Source: Daejeonella sp. H1SJ63 (lineage in GTDB: Bacteria; Bacteroidota; Bacteroidia; Sphingobacteriales; Sphingobacteriaceae). Taken from it: 64,000 nucleotides of DNA. This document shows, piece after piece, positions 8,866 to 18,535 of the stretch; position 1 is the stretch's first letter; the number at the start of each line of letters is the position of its first letter. The notes below the pieces were generated by a model that saw only the letters and a program-made list of their open reading frames with translations, was not told the DNA's origin and searched no databases. The stretch covers positions 55,437 to 119,436 of the forward strand of contig NZ_JARKMZ010000035.1 in NCBI RefSeq assembly GCF_029360775.1, in the 5' to 3' direction. A program made the translations under genes and the position numbers.

Positions 8866-8889
8866 AAGGCTATCGTTTTCGATAGCCTT
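8866..8889 (-). terminator. Terminator of tRNA-Ala
   Basis: A 10-bp perfect stem (aaggctatcg at 8866-8875, complement at 8880-8889) with a 4-base loop, followed on the minus strand by six T. It lies immediately after the tRNA 3' end. Confidence 0.9.
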
Positions 8890-8890
8890 C

Positions 8891-8969
<79 letters not shown>

Positions 8970-8975
8970 AGTTGC

Positions 8976-9006
8976 CAAAATTAGCAAAAAGGGGAGAAGT
9001 TGCAAA
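8976..9006 (-). promoter_or_regulatory. Bacteroidota-type promoter of tRNA-Ala
   Basis: On the minus strand, TTTG (9003-9006) is separated by exactly 19 bases from TAATTTTG (8976-8983), matching the -33/-7 consensus TTTG-N19-TAnnTTTG. The -7 box ends 10 bases before the tRNA 5' end. This is the cleanest promoter in the window. Confidence 0.8.
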
Positions 9007-9264
9007 TAAATACAAAGAATTGCTTTGCTGCATTTTAAAGGTGGTGCTTAGTTGAAGGGATAGTAAAGACGACCTTAATAAACTTCGACAGTTCTCATTG
9101 GCGCTTTTCTCTCTTAATTCTTAACAAGTACATGCAAGGTTATCTCAATAAATACAATTAACTAATAATTAAATAAAGTTTTCTGTAAATTTTAATATTT
9201 AATCCTTCAAGGCGAAGATTTGATATGCAGATACTCCCCTGAATTTGGGTAAATATTCTGAATT

Positions 9265-9312
9265 GTGGAATTTTTTACTCAGATAGAATCCAAAATGGGG
9301 AATTTTTTACTC
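9265..9312 (+). promoter_or_regulatory. Direct repeats upstream of the secreted lipoprotein gene
   Basis: gtggaattttttactc (9265-9280) and ggggaattttttactc (9297-9312) are direct repeats offset by 32 bp, about three helical turns, ending about 100 bases before the start codon at 9414. Same-face direct repeats suggest tandem activator binding. The rest of the 8984-9413 gap shows nothing else I can name. Confidence 0.45.
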
Positions 9313-9413
9313 GTTTTTTGTAATTTTCGGATTCCGTCAGACTTGAAGGTGTAATTGGCGCATTGGCATAAGAATTGACTAAAGGTTAATACTTAAATTA
9401 AACCTGAAAAAAA

Positions 9414-10358
9414 ATGAACTTCAAATTTACCTCGATTCTGGCAATTACTGCCATCATTACCTTCTCTGCTGGATGCCAGAAGGACGAAACTATTTCTTCT
9501 GTGAATGAGCTTTCAGCTGTTGCAGAAGTTTCTGCTACTGGCGGAGCTTATACCAATATCTTTGAAGGTAAAACAGATAACGGGAATGGAACATATACCT
9601 ATACATGGTCTATGCAAAATAATACAGGTTCTCAAAATCTTAGCCACTGGGTAATGGATCTTGGAACATGTGTTACCATTGATGATGTAGTAAGTGCAGC
9701 TCAGGGTGCTGATTTAAATAACATGTCGGCAGTTGAGGTACTTTGGCAAGCAGATCCTTCTTTGTCAAATGCAAATCTTACAGGATGCAACATCACTGTA
9801 CCTGTGTTTAAATTCGGACAGGGAACACCTAATGCTACTACCAAGGTTTATTATTCAATTACTATTTCTAAGAATGTAGGTACTGCTGATGTAACCGGTT
9901 ATTACAAATCCGGAAAGATCACCGGTTGCGGATCATTCATTTTTACCGGTCTTGGTTGCGAGATTGTTGAAGAAGTAAGTTATTCTTATTCTCAGGGATT
10001 CTGGTTTGCAAAACCACAAACCGTATGGCCTGGAGACGGAACAATCACTTTAGGAAATAAGGTTTATACTCAGGCTGAAGGAAAAGCAATCTGGGATTCT
10101 TCAAACAAAAAAGGATTGGCTGATTCAAAAGCTGCATTTACTCAGGCTGCTGCAATTAAGTTAAGTGCAGGATTAGGTCTTGTAAAACCTTCTGCAAGTG
10201 TTTGGGCTGATGTTGCAATTGTTGATGCATATCTTGCAACACTAAATAAATTAACTCCAACTTATTTACCTACAGGAAATGCAGCTGCTAAAGCTGCTGC
10301 CGGAAGAATCTCAACATGGATTCAGGCTAACCATGTAGATACTACTTTTGGTAATTAA
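9414..10358 (+). CDS. Secreted lipoprotein of unknown function
   Basis: A 314-residue lipoprotein with signal and lipobox FSAGC (Cys21). Residues about 45-185 form a beta-rich domain with paired cysteines (DLGTC, LTGCN, ITGCGS, GLGCE), probably disulfides. Residues about 195-314 form a second module (SQGFWFAKPQTVW, YTQAEGKAIW, then an Ala-rich helical part ending NAAAKAAAGRISTWI). That C-terminal module recurs in Bacteroidota secreted proteins, but I know no function for it. It is monocistronic: direct repeats lie upstream and a terminator at 10382-10406. It probably acts at the cell surface or in the periplasm. Confidence 0.8.
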   Translation: MNFKFTSILAITAIITFSAGCQKDETISSVNELSAVAEVSATGGAYTNIFEGKTDNGNGTYTYTWSMQNNTGSQNLSHWVMDLGTCVTIDDVVSAAQGADLNNMSAVEVLWQADPSLSNANLTGCNITVPVFKFGQGTPNATTKVYYSITISKNVGTADVTGYYKSGKITGCGSFIFTGLGCEIVEEVSYSYSQGFWFAKPQTVWPGDGTITLGNKVYTQAEGKAIWDSSNKKGLADSKAAFTQAAAIKLSAGLGLVKPSASVWADVAIVDAYLATLNKLTPTYLPTGNAAAKAAAGRISTWIQANHVDTTFGN

Positions 10359-10381
10359 TTAATAATTAATCGTTCTCGAGA

Positions 10382-10406
10382 GGCTGCCCCATGGGCGGCC
10401 TTTTTT
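10382..10406 (+). terminator. Intrinsic terminator
   Basis: The stem ggctgccc (10382-10389) / gggcggcc (10393-10400), one G-T pair, is followed by six T. It lies about 20 bases after the secreted lipoprotein gene. Confidence 0.9.
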
Positions 10407-10534
10407 GGTTTTTAGTCTCTGCAAAGCTGGATCTGAAGATGCTTCTGAAAGCCGGGCTATAACCTGCAACAAGAATTTTTCCTGCATATCAACAGCAATT
10501 TCTTCAATTCCTTTACATTTCCTTATTTTGCTGC

Positions 10535-11416
10535 ATGATTGTATATAATCCCAAAGACTGGTTTCATTCTACTTTTTATTTTCATCGTTCTGATACCGCC
10601 AGAAAACTTTTCCCGTTACTGCTGGCATTAGCAATTTATTCAGGAGGTATTGCTTATCTGGAACTTGAGTATGTAAAGCTGTCGGATACCAGTTGGGTGA
10701 AAAATATTACCATCGTACATAATCTTTTGGGTTTTGTGATGTCAATTCTCCTGGTGTTTCGTACAAACACTGCCTACGATCGCTGGTGGGAAGCCCGAAA
10801 GCAGTGGGGCACACTGACCAACATTAGCCGCATGCTTGCTATTAAGCTCAACGCTTTTCTGGGCAACGATGATCAGGTAAACCGTAGCTTTTATAAAAAA
10901 TCAATCCCTCTTTTTGCAGATACTTTATTTACACATTTACGCTCCAATCAAACCCTGTTTATGCTGGATGAAGCTGAACATCCTGAGTTTGGATCGCTGG
11001 ATGCCCGGAAGCATGGCCCCAATCAGGTTGCATCGATGATTTTTACCCGTACCAATCATCTTTACAAAGACGGGACAATCAGTGGCGATCAGTTTATCCT
11101 GATTAATAATGAACTGAATTCCTTTACAGATGTTTGCGGTGCCTGTGAACGAATTAAGAATACACCAATTCCGATGTCTTACAGCTCATTTATCAAGAAG
11201 TTCATATTTATTTATGTACTTACCCTGCCGATTGGCTTTGTGTTTTCTATGGGTTATTTCGTGATTGCAGCAGTACCATTTATATTTTATGTTATGGCTT
11301 CACTGGAGCTGATTGCAGAATCAATTGAGGATCCTTTTGGTATTGATGCTGATGATCTTCCGATTGATAAGATCGGCGAAAATATCAGAAAGCATGTTTC
11401 AGAAATTATTAGCTGA
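10535..11416 (+). CDS. Bestrophin family anion channel
   Basis: Inner-membrane pentameric channel of the bestrophin/YneE family, 293 residues. The N-terminus NPKDWFHSTFYFHRSDTARKL, transmembrane segments near residues 26-45 and 62-78, and the motif FRTNTAYDRWWEARKQWG are the family signature. Two further membrane helices lie at about 228-265, followed by ESIEDPFG, the conserved acidic loop. Length is normal for bacterial members. No neighbour suggests a specific ion. The start ATG at 10535 is the first Met after the preceding terminator. Confidence 0.92.
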   Translation: MIVYNPKDWFHSTFYFHRSDTARKLFPLLLALAIYSGGIAYLELEYVKLSDTSWVKNITIVHNLLGFVMSILLVFRTNTAYDRWWEARKQWGTLTNISRMLAIKLNAFLGNDDQVNRSFYKKSIPLFADTLFTHLRSNQTLFMLDEAEHPEFGSLDARKHGPNQVASMIFTRTNHLYKDGTISGDQFILINNELNSFTDVCGACERIKNTPIPMSYSSFIKKFIFIYVLTLPIGFVFSMGYFVIAAVPFIFYVMASLELIAESIEDPFGIDADDLPIDKIGENIRKHVSEIIS

Positions 11417-11644
11417 TTGTTTGGTTTGATGGTTTGAATTGGCTCTTTATCTCAATGGTAAAGTCCTTTTTTACCTACAGAGATATTGATCTGAGCTCAT
11501 CTTGCATCATCTTCATTGATTAAGAAAAAACTATTTAATCATTCTGATTTTCTTCCTCACCAAGCTTTTACATAAATATTCTTTCAATTTTACTATTTTA
11601 ACAGCCTGATGAGAAGGCTCTCATCTGTCTAATCATTCGCAGTT

Positions 11645-13813
11645 TTGAGATATTTTTTACTTCTGATTTTCCTGATTCCCGGTTCACCGATTTTTGCCCA
11701 AAAAATAAATAGTGCTTATCAGCTTCGTATTGCCAAATCGAAAAGTGCAATACGAATAGATGGTAATACAGACGATGCCGCCTGGGCAGATGCCGAGCCC
11801 GCAAAGGATTTTTATATGGTCAGTCCGATGGATACCAGTTATGCTAAAGTCCTGACTGAAGTGCGAATGACTTATGATGATCAAAATCTTTATATCTCTG
11901 CAATCTGCTATCAGCCAAAAGCAAAATCATATGCAGTCGAATCATTGAGGCGCGACTTTGCCTATACCAAAAACGATAATTTTCTGCTTATTGTTGACCC
12001 TTTCGACGACCAGACCAATGGCTTTACATTCGGTGTGAATGCTGCCGGGGCACAATGGGACGGACTTATATTTAACAGTAATGGCTATGATCTGAGCTGG
12101 GATAATAAATGGTATTCTGAGGTTAAGCATTATGAAGACAGATGGGTGTTTGAGGCGGCTATACCGTTTAAATCCATCAGGTATAAAAAAGGAATCAAAA
12201 CATGGGGTATAAATTTCAGCCGACTGGACATTAAAGTCCCTGAGAAATCAGCCTGGGCAAAGATCCCAAGACAATTTAATGTGGCTTCGCTGGCTTATAC
12301 CGGAAATCTTTTATGGGATCAGGCTCCGCCCGATGCAGGCACAAATGTTTCTGTAATTCCTTATGTACTTGGCGGATTCACCAAAGATTATGACAATAAT
12401 GTAAGCACTAAGTTTAAAAAGGAGATAGGCGCTGATGCCAAGATCGGAATTACCTCTTCATTAAATCTGGATCTCACCGTAAATCCTGATTTTTCGCAGA
12501 TTGAAGTGGATAAGCAGGTAACCAATCTTGACCGCTTCGAATTGTTTTTCCCCGAGCGCAGGCAATTCTTTCTTGAGAATGCGGATCTCTTCGCAAATTT
12601 TGGATATTCTACCATCAGACCCTTCTTTTCACGCCGTATCGGTCTGGGTGTTCCGATTGAATTTGGTGCCCGTCTGAGCGGAAGTCTGGATAAACACTGG
12701 CGCATCGGTGCAATGGATATGCAGACAAAAAGTATTGGAAAGACCGGGCTGCCTGCACAAAATTTTGCTGTTCTTGCCTTGCAGAGAAGGGTTTTTTCCC
12801 GTTCCAATATCCGTTTTATGTTTGTGAACAAGCAATCTGTTAACTATACCCCTGCCGATCATCCCGGCAAACCGGTTTTTAGTTTGTTTAACCGGAATGT
12901 TGGTGTGGAATATAACCTGGTCTCTAAAAATAATCTGTGGGTAGGAAAAACCATGATGCTGAAATCATTCAGTCCGCAGAAAAACAGCGATGATCTGGTT
13001 CATGCAGCCAACCTGCAGTACACCAGTAAGAAATGGGTTTTAAGCTGGCAGCATGAAGTAGTGGGCCAGAATTATAATGCAGAGGTTGGATATGTTCCCC
13101 GAACAGATTTTGTCCGGTTAAATCCGAAGGCAGGTTATTTGTTTTTCCCGAAGGGGGGTAAAATACTGAATCATGGTCCGGTTCTAAATTCATCTTACTA
13201 TTTTACCAAATCATTCAACAATACGGATCATGAAACTACCCTCAGCTATAAACTCACTCACCGCAATCAGAGTACATTTGAAGCATGGGCATCTGATAAC
13301 TATATCAGGTTACTGAAATCATTTGATCCGGTTAATACAGGTAAGGGTAGCTTAGGTGTTGGTTCAGAACATTTCTGGACAACATGGGGACTAACTTATG
13401 CATCGAAACCACAGAAGGAATACACCTATAATTTTTCCGGACAGTATGGTGGCTATTTTGCTGACGGAACCCGTTTGAATATGGCTGCTGATCTTGGTTA
13501 TCGCTTTCAGCCTTATGTTAATATTGCTCTTAGTACCAGTTATAATCATATTGTACTGCCTCAACCCTGGGGGACAACTAATTTCTGGCTTGTTGGGCCA
13601 AGAACCGATTTTACATTCAGTAATAAACTGTTCTTTACCACTTTTGTGCAATATAATAATCAGCAAAAGAACATTAATTTAAATACCCGTTTCCAATGGA
13701 GGTATAAGCCCGCCAGTGATCTTTTCCTCGTCTTTACGGATAATTATTATCCTTCGCCATTTGCAGTACGTAACCGTGCGCTGGTATTGAAATTTACGTA
13801 CTGGTGGAATTAA
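11645..13813 (+). CDS. DUF5916 protein with N-terminal CBM9-like domain
   Basis: A 722-residue outer-membrane-associated protein. The signal peptide is about 1-18 (LIPGSPIFAQ). Residues about 30-215 resemble the carbohydrate-binding family 9-like sandwich found at the front of these proteins (IRIDGNTDDAAWADA). The remainder is DUF5916, with many aromatic-ended alternating strands and a terminal ...LKFTYWWN typical of an outer-membrane barrel. The start codon is TTG at 11645, since no ATG gives the signal sequence. Function is unknown; glycan binding at the surface is a guess from the first domain. It stands alone between two intergenic stretches of over 200 bases. Confidence 0.85.
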   Translation: MRYFLLLIFLIPGSPIFAQKINSAYQLRIAKSKSAIRIDGNTDDAAWADAEPAKDFYMVSPMDTSYAKVLTEVRMTYDDQNLYISAICYQPKAKSYAVESLRRDFAYTKNDNFLLIVDPFDDQTNGFTFGVNAAGAQWDGLIFNSNGYDLSWDNKWYSEVKHYEDRWVFEAAIPFKSIRYKKGIKTWGINFSRLDIKVPEKSAWAKIPRQFNVASLAYTGNLLWDQAPPDAGTNVSVIPYVLGGFTKDYDNNVSTKFKKEIGADAKIGITSSLNLDLTVNPDFSQIEVDKQVTNLDRFELFFPERRQFFLENADLFANFGYSTIRPFFSRRIGLGVPIEFGARLSGSLDKHWRIGAMDMQTKSIGKTGLPAQNFAVLALQRRVFSRSNIRFMFVNKQSVNYTPADHPGKPVFSLFNRNVGVEYNLVSKNNLWVGKTMMLKSFSPQKNSDDLVHAANLQYTSKKWVLSWQHEVVGQNYNAEVGYVPRTDFVRLNPKAGYLFFPKGGKILNHGPVLNSSYYFTKSFNNTDHETTLSYKLTHRNQSTFEAWASDNYIRLLKSFDPVNTGKGSLGVGSEHFWTTWGLTYASKPQKEYTYNFSGQYGGYFADGTRLNMAADLGYRFQPYVNIALSTSYNHIVLPQPWGTTNFWLVGPRTDFTFSNKLFFTTFVQYNNQQKNINLNTRFQWRYKPASDLFLVFTDNYYPSPFAVRNRALVLKFTYWWN

Positions 13814-14070
13814 ATTATACAGGGAGTTTAGAGTTTCTGATTGGTACCTGTTCGTTATTGCAAGACCTGCGATTGAAGAAATGATCAGATGTCATGATCA
13901 TATATTTTGTTTTCCGGGCGAAAGTATGACTGTTATTTGGATGAATGTACTATAGATCCAAAGGAATCCGGCGTGAGTATTCGGGTCTTTTTTAATTTAT
14001 GCCCGCTCATGTTAAATTTTTTATGGGGTTTAAATATTATAGGTATATTTAATTATAACCTGTAAAAGCC

Positions 14071-14520
14071 ATGAATCTGTCAAAACTCCTGATGATCTTA
14101 CTGATCAGCTCATTCACACTTAGTGTAAGTGCTCAAAAAGCTCCCAAAGCGCAAAAGGCTCCTAAACCCGAAAAACCATTTCGAATCAATGAGAGGGGGA
14201 TGCTTATGACTAAAGTAGATGTGCGTCAGGAGGAGAGGGGAGCCGAAAATATTATTCAGATTGAAGCATTAAATGTTAGTGGCGGAACGCCATTGGTTAC
14301 AGGGCCGATATTGCCCGGAGCCGAGATCAATGATGTGTTGGCCACACAGGGTTCATACAATACGATCAGGCAAATTTCCAAAACAGGAAGGGGTGAAACC
14401 ATTCAGATTCTGAATGTAGTTTACCCGATCAGATTAAGGGTTACTATTTCCCAGCAAATTCTCGATGTAGAGATCAAAGAAGAAGGATTCTGGAAGATAA
14501 TGGTCGGGATTAGCAAATAG
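14071..14520 (+). CDS. Small secreted protein, unknown
   Basis: 149 residues with a signal peptide (1-21, ending SVSAQ), then a short repeat of KAPKAQKAPKPEK and a compact beta-rich domain (about 40-149) without cysteines. I do not recognise the family. The region upstream (13814-14070) shows no gene, and the next gene begins 86 bases downstream on the same strand. The ATG at 14071 is well placed for the signal peptide. Confidence 0.7.
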   Translation: MNLSKLLMILLISSFTLSVSAQKAPKAQKAPKPEKPFRINERGMLMTKVDVRQEERGAENIIQIEALNVSGGTPLVTGPILPGAEINDVLATQGSYNTIRQISKTGRGETIQILNVVYPIRLRVTISQQILDVEIKEEGFWKIMVGISK

Positions 14521-14606
14521 CGTATTCCTTCTTTCAATGCTGTGAATTTTAAATAGTATGCCGGGGAAATTGTATTTATCCTGCGTAAAATTTATTATTG
14601 CAGGAT

Positions 14607-15110
14607 ATGGAAATGGAGCAACAATCAGCAAATATATTTCAGGGAATAAGCGAAGATTTACAAAAACAGGGCTTTCGTGTTGTTAGTCAGGATTTTAGCA
14701 GGCCCTGGGGTGGGTTTTTTGTGATTGATGAAGATCAGGCACAGAAATTTGCTGATGCCTACTTTCAGGGATTATCTGCTGAACAGTTAAAAATATCCGG
14801 TAAGCTTAGTCCCAAGATTCTTGTAGTAGCACCTCATAAAAGACTTTCATGGCAATATCATTTTCGCAGGGCTGAAATATGGCAGGTTGTACGCGGCGAA
14901 GTGGGAGTGATTACCAGTCAGACAGATCAGGAAGGTGAAATTAAAACTTATTTACCCGGTAACAGGATTGTTTTGCAACAGGGAGAACGTCATAGACTGA
15001 TTGGACTGAACAACTGGGGTGTACTTGCAGAAATATGGCAGCATACCGATGCAAATGCCCCTTCTGATGAATCAGATATCGTTCGTCTGCAGGATGATTT
15101 CGGACGTTAA
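14607..15110 (+). CDS. Cupin, type II mannose-6-phosphate isomerase-like
   Basis: A free-standing cupin resembling the C-terminal isomerase domain of type II PMI/GMP enzymes. SRPWGGFFVI, the cupin strand pair with WQYHFRRAEIWQVVRGE, GERHRLIGL and the ending SDIVRLQDDFGR match that domain in order. No nucleotidyltransferase domain is present. The likely reaction is sugar-phosphate (mannose/fructose-6-P) isomerisation, but the exact substrate is uncertain. I chose ATG 14607 (167 residues) over a TTG three codons upstream; both remain possible. Confidence 0.8.
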   Translation: MEMEQQSANIFQGISEDLQKQGFRVVSQDFSRPWGGFFVIDEDQAQKFADAYFQGLSAEQLKISGKLSPKILVVAPHKRLSWQYHFRRAEIWQVVRGEVGVITSQTDQEGEIKTYLPGNRIVLQQGERHRLIGLNNWGVLAEIWQHTDANAPSDESDIVRLQDDFGR

Positions 15111-15153
15111 GCCCTGATTCTGAGATTCATGATTTTTAACGGTTTAATTTATG

Positions 15154-15161
15154 TAACTTTG
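15154..15161 (+). promoter_or_regulatory. Possible -7 box of desaturase promoter
   Basis: taactttg matches TAnnTTTG and lies 30 bases before the desaturase start. No convincing TTTG occurs 19-21 bases upstream, so this is a weak call. Confidence 0.35.
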
Positions 15162-15191
15162 CAGGCTCTCAAATCGGAGTCTTAATATTTT

Positions 15192-15920
15192 ATGATTATT
15201 TTAATTTTCTTTCTCTGCCACTGGTTTTTATCTCTGTTTTTTCAAACATTTTTTCTTCACCGGTACTCTTCTCACAAAATGTTCAAAATGAACCCTTTCT
15301 GGGAAAAGTTTTTCTATTTGTCAACATTTCTTGCTCAGGGTGCTTCCTTTCTGAACCCGCGTGCATATGCTATTATGCACCGTATGCACCATGCTTACAG
15401 CGATACCGAGAAGGATCCTCATTCGCCTCATTTCTTTAAAGATGTAATCGGGATGATGATCCAGACAAAAAATATTTACCTGAATTATGTACGATTCAAG
15501 GTTGAGCCTGAACCCGCTTTCCGCGATAACTATCCAACATGGCCCCTGATTGATAAAATCGGAGATCTTTGGATTACCCGTTTATCATTTGCGGCACTTT
15601 ATGTGGCCTTCTATGTTTACTTTGCTGAATACTGGTGGATGTTCCTTCTGCTTCCGATTCATTTTCTGATGGGACCAATTCATGGAGCAGTGGTTAACTG
15701 GTGCGGCCATAAATATGGGTATTCAAATTATGATAATAACGATCACAGTAAGAATTCACTTCCGCTTGATTTTCTTATGCTGGGCGAATTATTCCAGAAT
15801 AATCATCATAAAAAACCAAATAATGTGAATTTTGCATTAAAATGGTATGAGTTTGATCCATCCTATCCGATCATTAAGCTGATGCATCATTTGCATATAA
15901 TCAGGCTAAGAAAGGGTTAA
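15192..15920 (+). CDS. Fatty acid (acyl-CoA type) desaturase
   Basis: Membrane di-iron desaturase, 242 residues, introducing a double bond into acyl chains to tune membrane fluidity. The three histidine boxes are visible: HRYSSH (23-28), HRMHH (63-67) and NNHHKK (His205-206), with DTEKDPHSP after the second. Hydrophobic segments flank the boxes (about 1-22, 135-165). It is shorter than eukaryotic SCDs but normal for the bacterial group. A terminator follows at 15942-15970, so it is probably monocistronic. Confidence 0.9.
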   Translation: MIILIFFLCHWFLSLFFQTFFLHRYSSHKMFKMNPFWEKFFYLSTFLAQGASFLNPRAYAIMHRMHHAYSDTEKDPHSPHFFKDVIGMMIQTKNIYLNYVRFKVEPEPAFRDNYPTWPLIDKIGDLWITRLSFAALYVAFYVYFAEYWWMFLLLPIHFLMGPIHGAVVNWCGHKYGYSNYDNNDHSKNSLPLDFLMLGELFQNNHHKKPNNVNFALKWYEFDPSYPIIKLMHHLHIIRLRKG

Positions 15921-15941
15921 ACAGAAGAAATTGATATTTAA

Positions 15942-15970
15942 AGGGTCTCCATTCAGAGACCCTTTTTTAT
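15942..15970 (+). terminator. Intrinsic terminator after desaturase
   Basis: The stem agggtctc (15942-15949) / gagaccct (15956-15963) is followed by a T run. Confidence 0.88.
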
Positions 15971-16040
15971 TGTTCTGTATTTTGGTCGGGCGGGTGTTTA
16001 AATGTGGAAATCTAAGCAGGCAGGATGCGGATCTAAATTT

Positions 16041-16048
16041 TAAATTTG
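16041..16048 (+). promoter_or_regulatory. Possible -7 box of parE promoter
   Basis: taaatttg fits TAnnTTTG and lies 37 bases upstream of the parE ATG. The -33 element is not clear. Confidence 0.35.
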
Positions 16049-16084
16049 TATCTGCATTAAATACACCCTTTACTTTTTTGAACG

Positions 16085-17977
16085 ATGGCTGAAATAGATT
16101 ACAGTGATGATAGTATACGATCGCTCGACTGGAAAGAGCATATCCGTTTGCGTCCGGGGATGTATATCGGTAAGCTCGGAGATGGTTCTGCATACGACGA
16201 CGGGATTTATGTCCTCCTGAAAGAGATCCTTGATAACTCGATCGATGAGTTCGTGATGGGCTCGGGCAAAACGATAGAAGTTACGGTTAGTGAGAAAAAG
16301 GTTTCTGTAAGGGATTACGGCCGCGGTATTCCATTGGGAAAGGTGATTGATTGCGTTTCGAAGATCAATACCGGGGGTAAATATGATTCCAAAGCTTTCC
16401 AGAAATCAGTAGGTTTGAATGGAGTGGGAACAAAGGCTGTGAATGCACTTTCGGCAAGTTTTGTTGTACAATCGTACCGCGACGGACGTACAAAAAAGGC
16501 TGAATTTGAAAAAGGTGTTCTGATCAATGATCTTCCAGAGATCGAAACTACACAGAGAAATGGTACAGCTGTAACATTCTACGCTGATGATACCATTTTC
16601 AGGAATTATCGTTTTATCCCTGAATTTGTAGAGAGTATGATATGGAACTATGTGTTCCTGAACTCCGGACTGACAATAAATTTTAACGGCACCAAATTTT
16701 TCTCAGAAAGAGGACTTTATGATTTGCTGACCAGGAATACGGATGCAGAGACCCTTCGTTATCCGGTAATTCATCTGAAGGGTGAAGATATTGAGGTTGC
16801 GATGACCCATGGTCAGCAATATGGCGAGGAGTATTATTCATTTGTTAACGGACAGCATACCACCCAGGGAGGAACGCATCAGGCCGCATTCCGTGAAGCG
16901 GTGGTAAAGACTATCCGTGAGTTCTATAAAAAGGAGTTTGATGCTTCGGATATTCGTGCTTCCATTGTTGCTGCTATCTCCATCAGGGTGCAGGAGCCGG
17001 TATTCGAATCACAAACCAAAACCAAGTTAGGTTCACAAAATATTGCAGAAGACGGGCCTTCGGTTCGTACGTTCATCAATGATTTCGTTAAGAAAGAACT
17101 CGATGATTATCTGCATAAACATCCGGCTGATGCAGATGCCATGTTGAAAAGAATTCTTCAGTCGGAGCGTGAGCGTAAGGATATTGCAGGGATCAAGAAG
17201 CTGGCCAATGAACGGGCTAAAAAGGCATCCCTGCACAATAAAAAATTAAGAGATTGCAAGATTCATTTTGATGATACCCATGAACGTAAGCAGGATACTA
17301 CTCTTTTTATTACTGAGGGAGATTCTGCAAGTGGATCAATTACCAAGTCGCGCGATGTGATGACTCAGGCGGTATTCAGTCTGAAAGGAAAGCCTTTAAA
17401 CTGTTATGGCCTGACCAAGAAGGTGGTTTATGAAAATGAAGAGTTTAACCTTCTGCAACATGCACTGAATATTGAAGACGGACTGGATAACCTTCGTTAT
17501 AATAATATTGTGATTGCTACTGATGCGGATGTGGACGGTATGCACATCAGATTGCTCCTGATGACCTTTTTCCTTCAGTTTTTCCCTGATCTGGTTAAAG
17601 CCGGACATGTTTCCATTCTGCAGACTCCGCTTTTCAGGGTTCGTAATAAAAAGGAAACCATTTACTGTTACAGCGATGAGGAACGTCAGCGTGCCATACA
17701 TAAATTAGGTAATAAGCCTGAAATTACCCGCTTCAAGGGTCTGGGAGAGATCTCGCCTGACGAATTTGGCTTATTTATTGGTGAAGATATCAGACTGGAT
17801 CCGGTAATCCTTTCCAAAGAGCACGGTATTAAAAGTGTATTGGAGTACTACATGGGTAAGAATACCCCCGACAGGCAGCAACATATTATCCGGAATCTGC
17901 GTGTGGAAGTAGATTTTATAGGAGAGGAGCAGGCCGCTCCTGTTACTGAAGATCATATTGAAGCAGAGGTAGCTTAA
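16085..17977 (+). CDS. parE: DNA topoisomerase IV subunit B (GyrB-like)
   Basis: ATPase subunit of a type IIA topoisomerase, 630 residues. The GHKL ATP site is visible ([10 protein letters not shown], then GRGIPLG and [14 protein letters not shown]). The TOPRIM domain has EGDSASGS (Glu411) and [10 protein letters not shown] (around 480-488). The length fits ParE rather than the longer GyrB, and the matching A subunit is at 22148-25021 with five genes between. The start codon at 16085 is the first ATG and begins [16 protein letters not shown], a usual N-terminus in this group. cdd follows after 5 bases and is probably cotranscribed. Confidence 0.93.
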   Translation: MAEIDYSDDSIRSLDWKEHIRLRPGMYIGKLGDGSAYDDGIYVLLKEILDNSIDEFVMGSGKTIEVTVSEKKVSVRDYGRGIPLGKVIDCVSKINTGGKYDSKAFQKSVGLNGVGTKAVNALSASFVVQSYRDGRTKKAEFEKGVLINDLPEIETTQRNGTAVTFYADDTIFRNYRFIPEFVESMIWNYVFLNSGLTINFNGTKFFSERGLYDLLTRNTDAETLRYPVIHLKGEDIEVAMTHGQQYGEEYYSFVNGQHTTQGGTHQAAFREAVVKTIREFYKKEFDASDIRASIVAAISIRVQEPVFESQTKTKLGSQNIAEDGPSVRTFINDFVKKELDDYLHKHPADADAMLKRILQSERERKDIAGIKKLANERAKKASLHNKKLRDCKIHFDDTHERKQDTTLFITEGDSASGSITKSRDVMTQAVFSLKGKPLNCYGLTKKVVYENEEFNLLQHALNIEDGLDNLRYNNIVIATDADVDGMHIRLLLMTFFLQFFPDLVKAGHVSILQTPLFRVRNKKETIYCYSDEERQRAIHKLGNKPEITRFKGLGEISPDEFGLFIGEDIRLDPVILSKEHGIKSVLEYYMGKNTPDRQQHIIRNLRVEVDFIGEEQAAPVTEDHIEAEVA

Positions 17978-17982
17978 AAGAT

Positions 17983-18471
17983 ATGCAGAAAAAGAACCTT
18001 GCGATAAGTTATGAGCTATATTCTTCTCTTGATGAATTGGACAGCATTGCACAGAACTTATGCAGGGAATCAGTGAAGGCCATGAAAACCTCGCATTCTC
18101 CTTATTCAGAGTTCAGGGTGGGAGTTGCTGTTTTACTGGAAAGTGGAAGGATTATTTATGGCAGCAATCAGGAGAATGTGGCTTACCCCTCAGGATTATG
18201 CGCTGAACGGGTAGCTCTTTTTGCTATCGGATCAACTTATCCTGATGATAGAATAATGAGTATGGCTATTACTGCCCAGACTGATCGCTTTGAGATCAGA
18301 GAGCCGGTAACATCATGCGGAGCTTGTTTGCAGGTAATGGCAGAATATGAAAAGAAACAGGTTCATCCTATTGATGTGATATTTTATTGTCTGAATGGTT
18401 CCATCATTCGTATTTCAGGGATTAAAAGTTTACTTCCATTTGCATTTACAGAAACGCGACTTAAGAAATAA
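17983..18471 (+). CDS. cdd: Cytidine deaminase
   Basis: Zinc-dependent deaminase converting cytidine/deoxycytidine to uridine/deoxyuridine (pyrimidine salvage). It has 162 residues, the small tetrameric type. Zinc ligands are Cys73 (in LCAERVAL, with catalytic Glu75) and Cys112/Cys115 (in SCGACLQV). The N-terminal HSPYSEFRVG substrate motif is present. It starts 5 bases after parE, so translational coupling is likely although the functions are unrelated. Confidence 0.93.
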   Translation: MQKKNLAISYELYSSLDELDSIAQNLCRESVKAMKTSHSPYSEFRVGVAVLLESGRIIYGSNQENVAYPSGLCAERVALFAIGSTYPDDRIMSMAITAQTDRFEIREPVTSCGACLQVMAEYEKKQVHPIDVIFYCLNGSIIRISGIKSLLPFAFTETRLKK

Positions 18472-18535
18472 TCGTAAATTGTATATATGTTATTGGTCAG
18501 AGGGAATGCCTGAAGATTAACTAATTCAATTTGCG

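Noticed and set aside
12388..12831. 147-codon frame antisense to the DUF5916 gene
   Set aside because: Shadow of the real gene; basic and Arg/Ser-rich as expected from the complementary strand.
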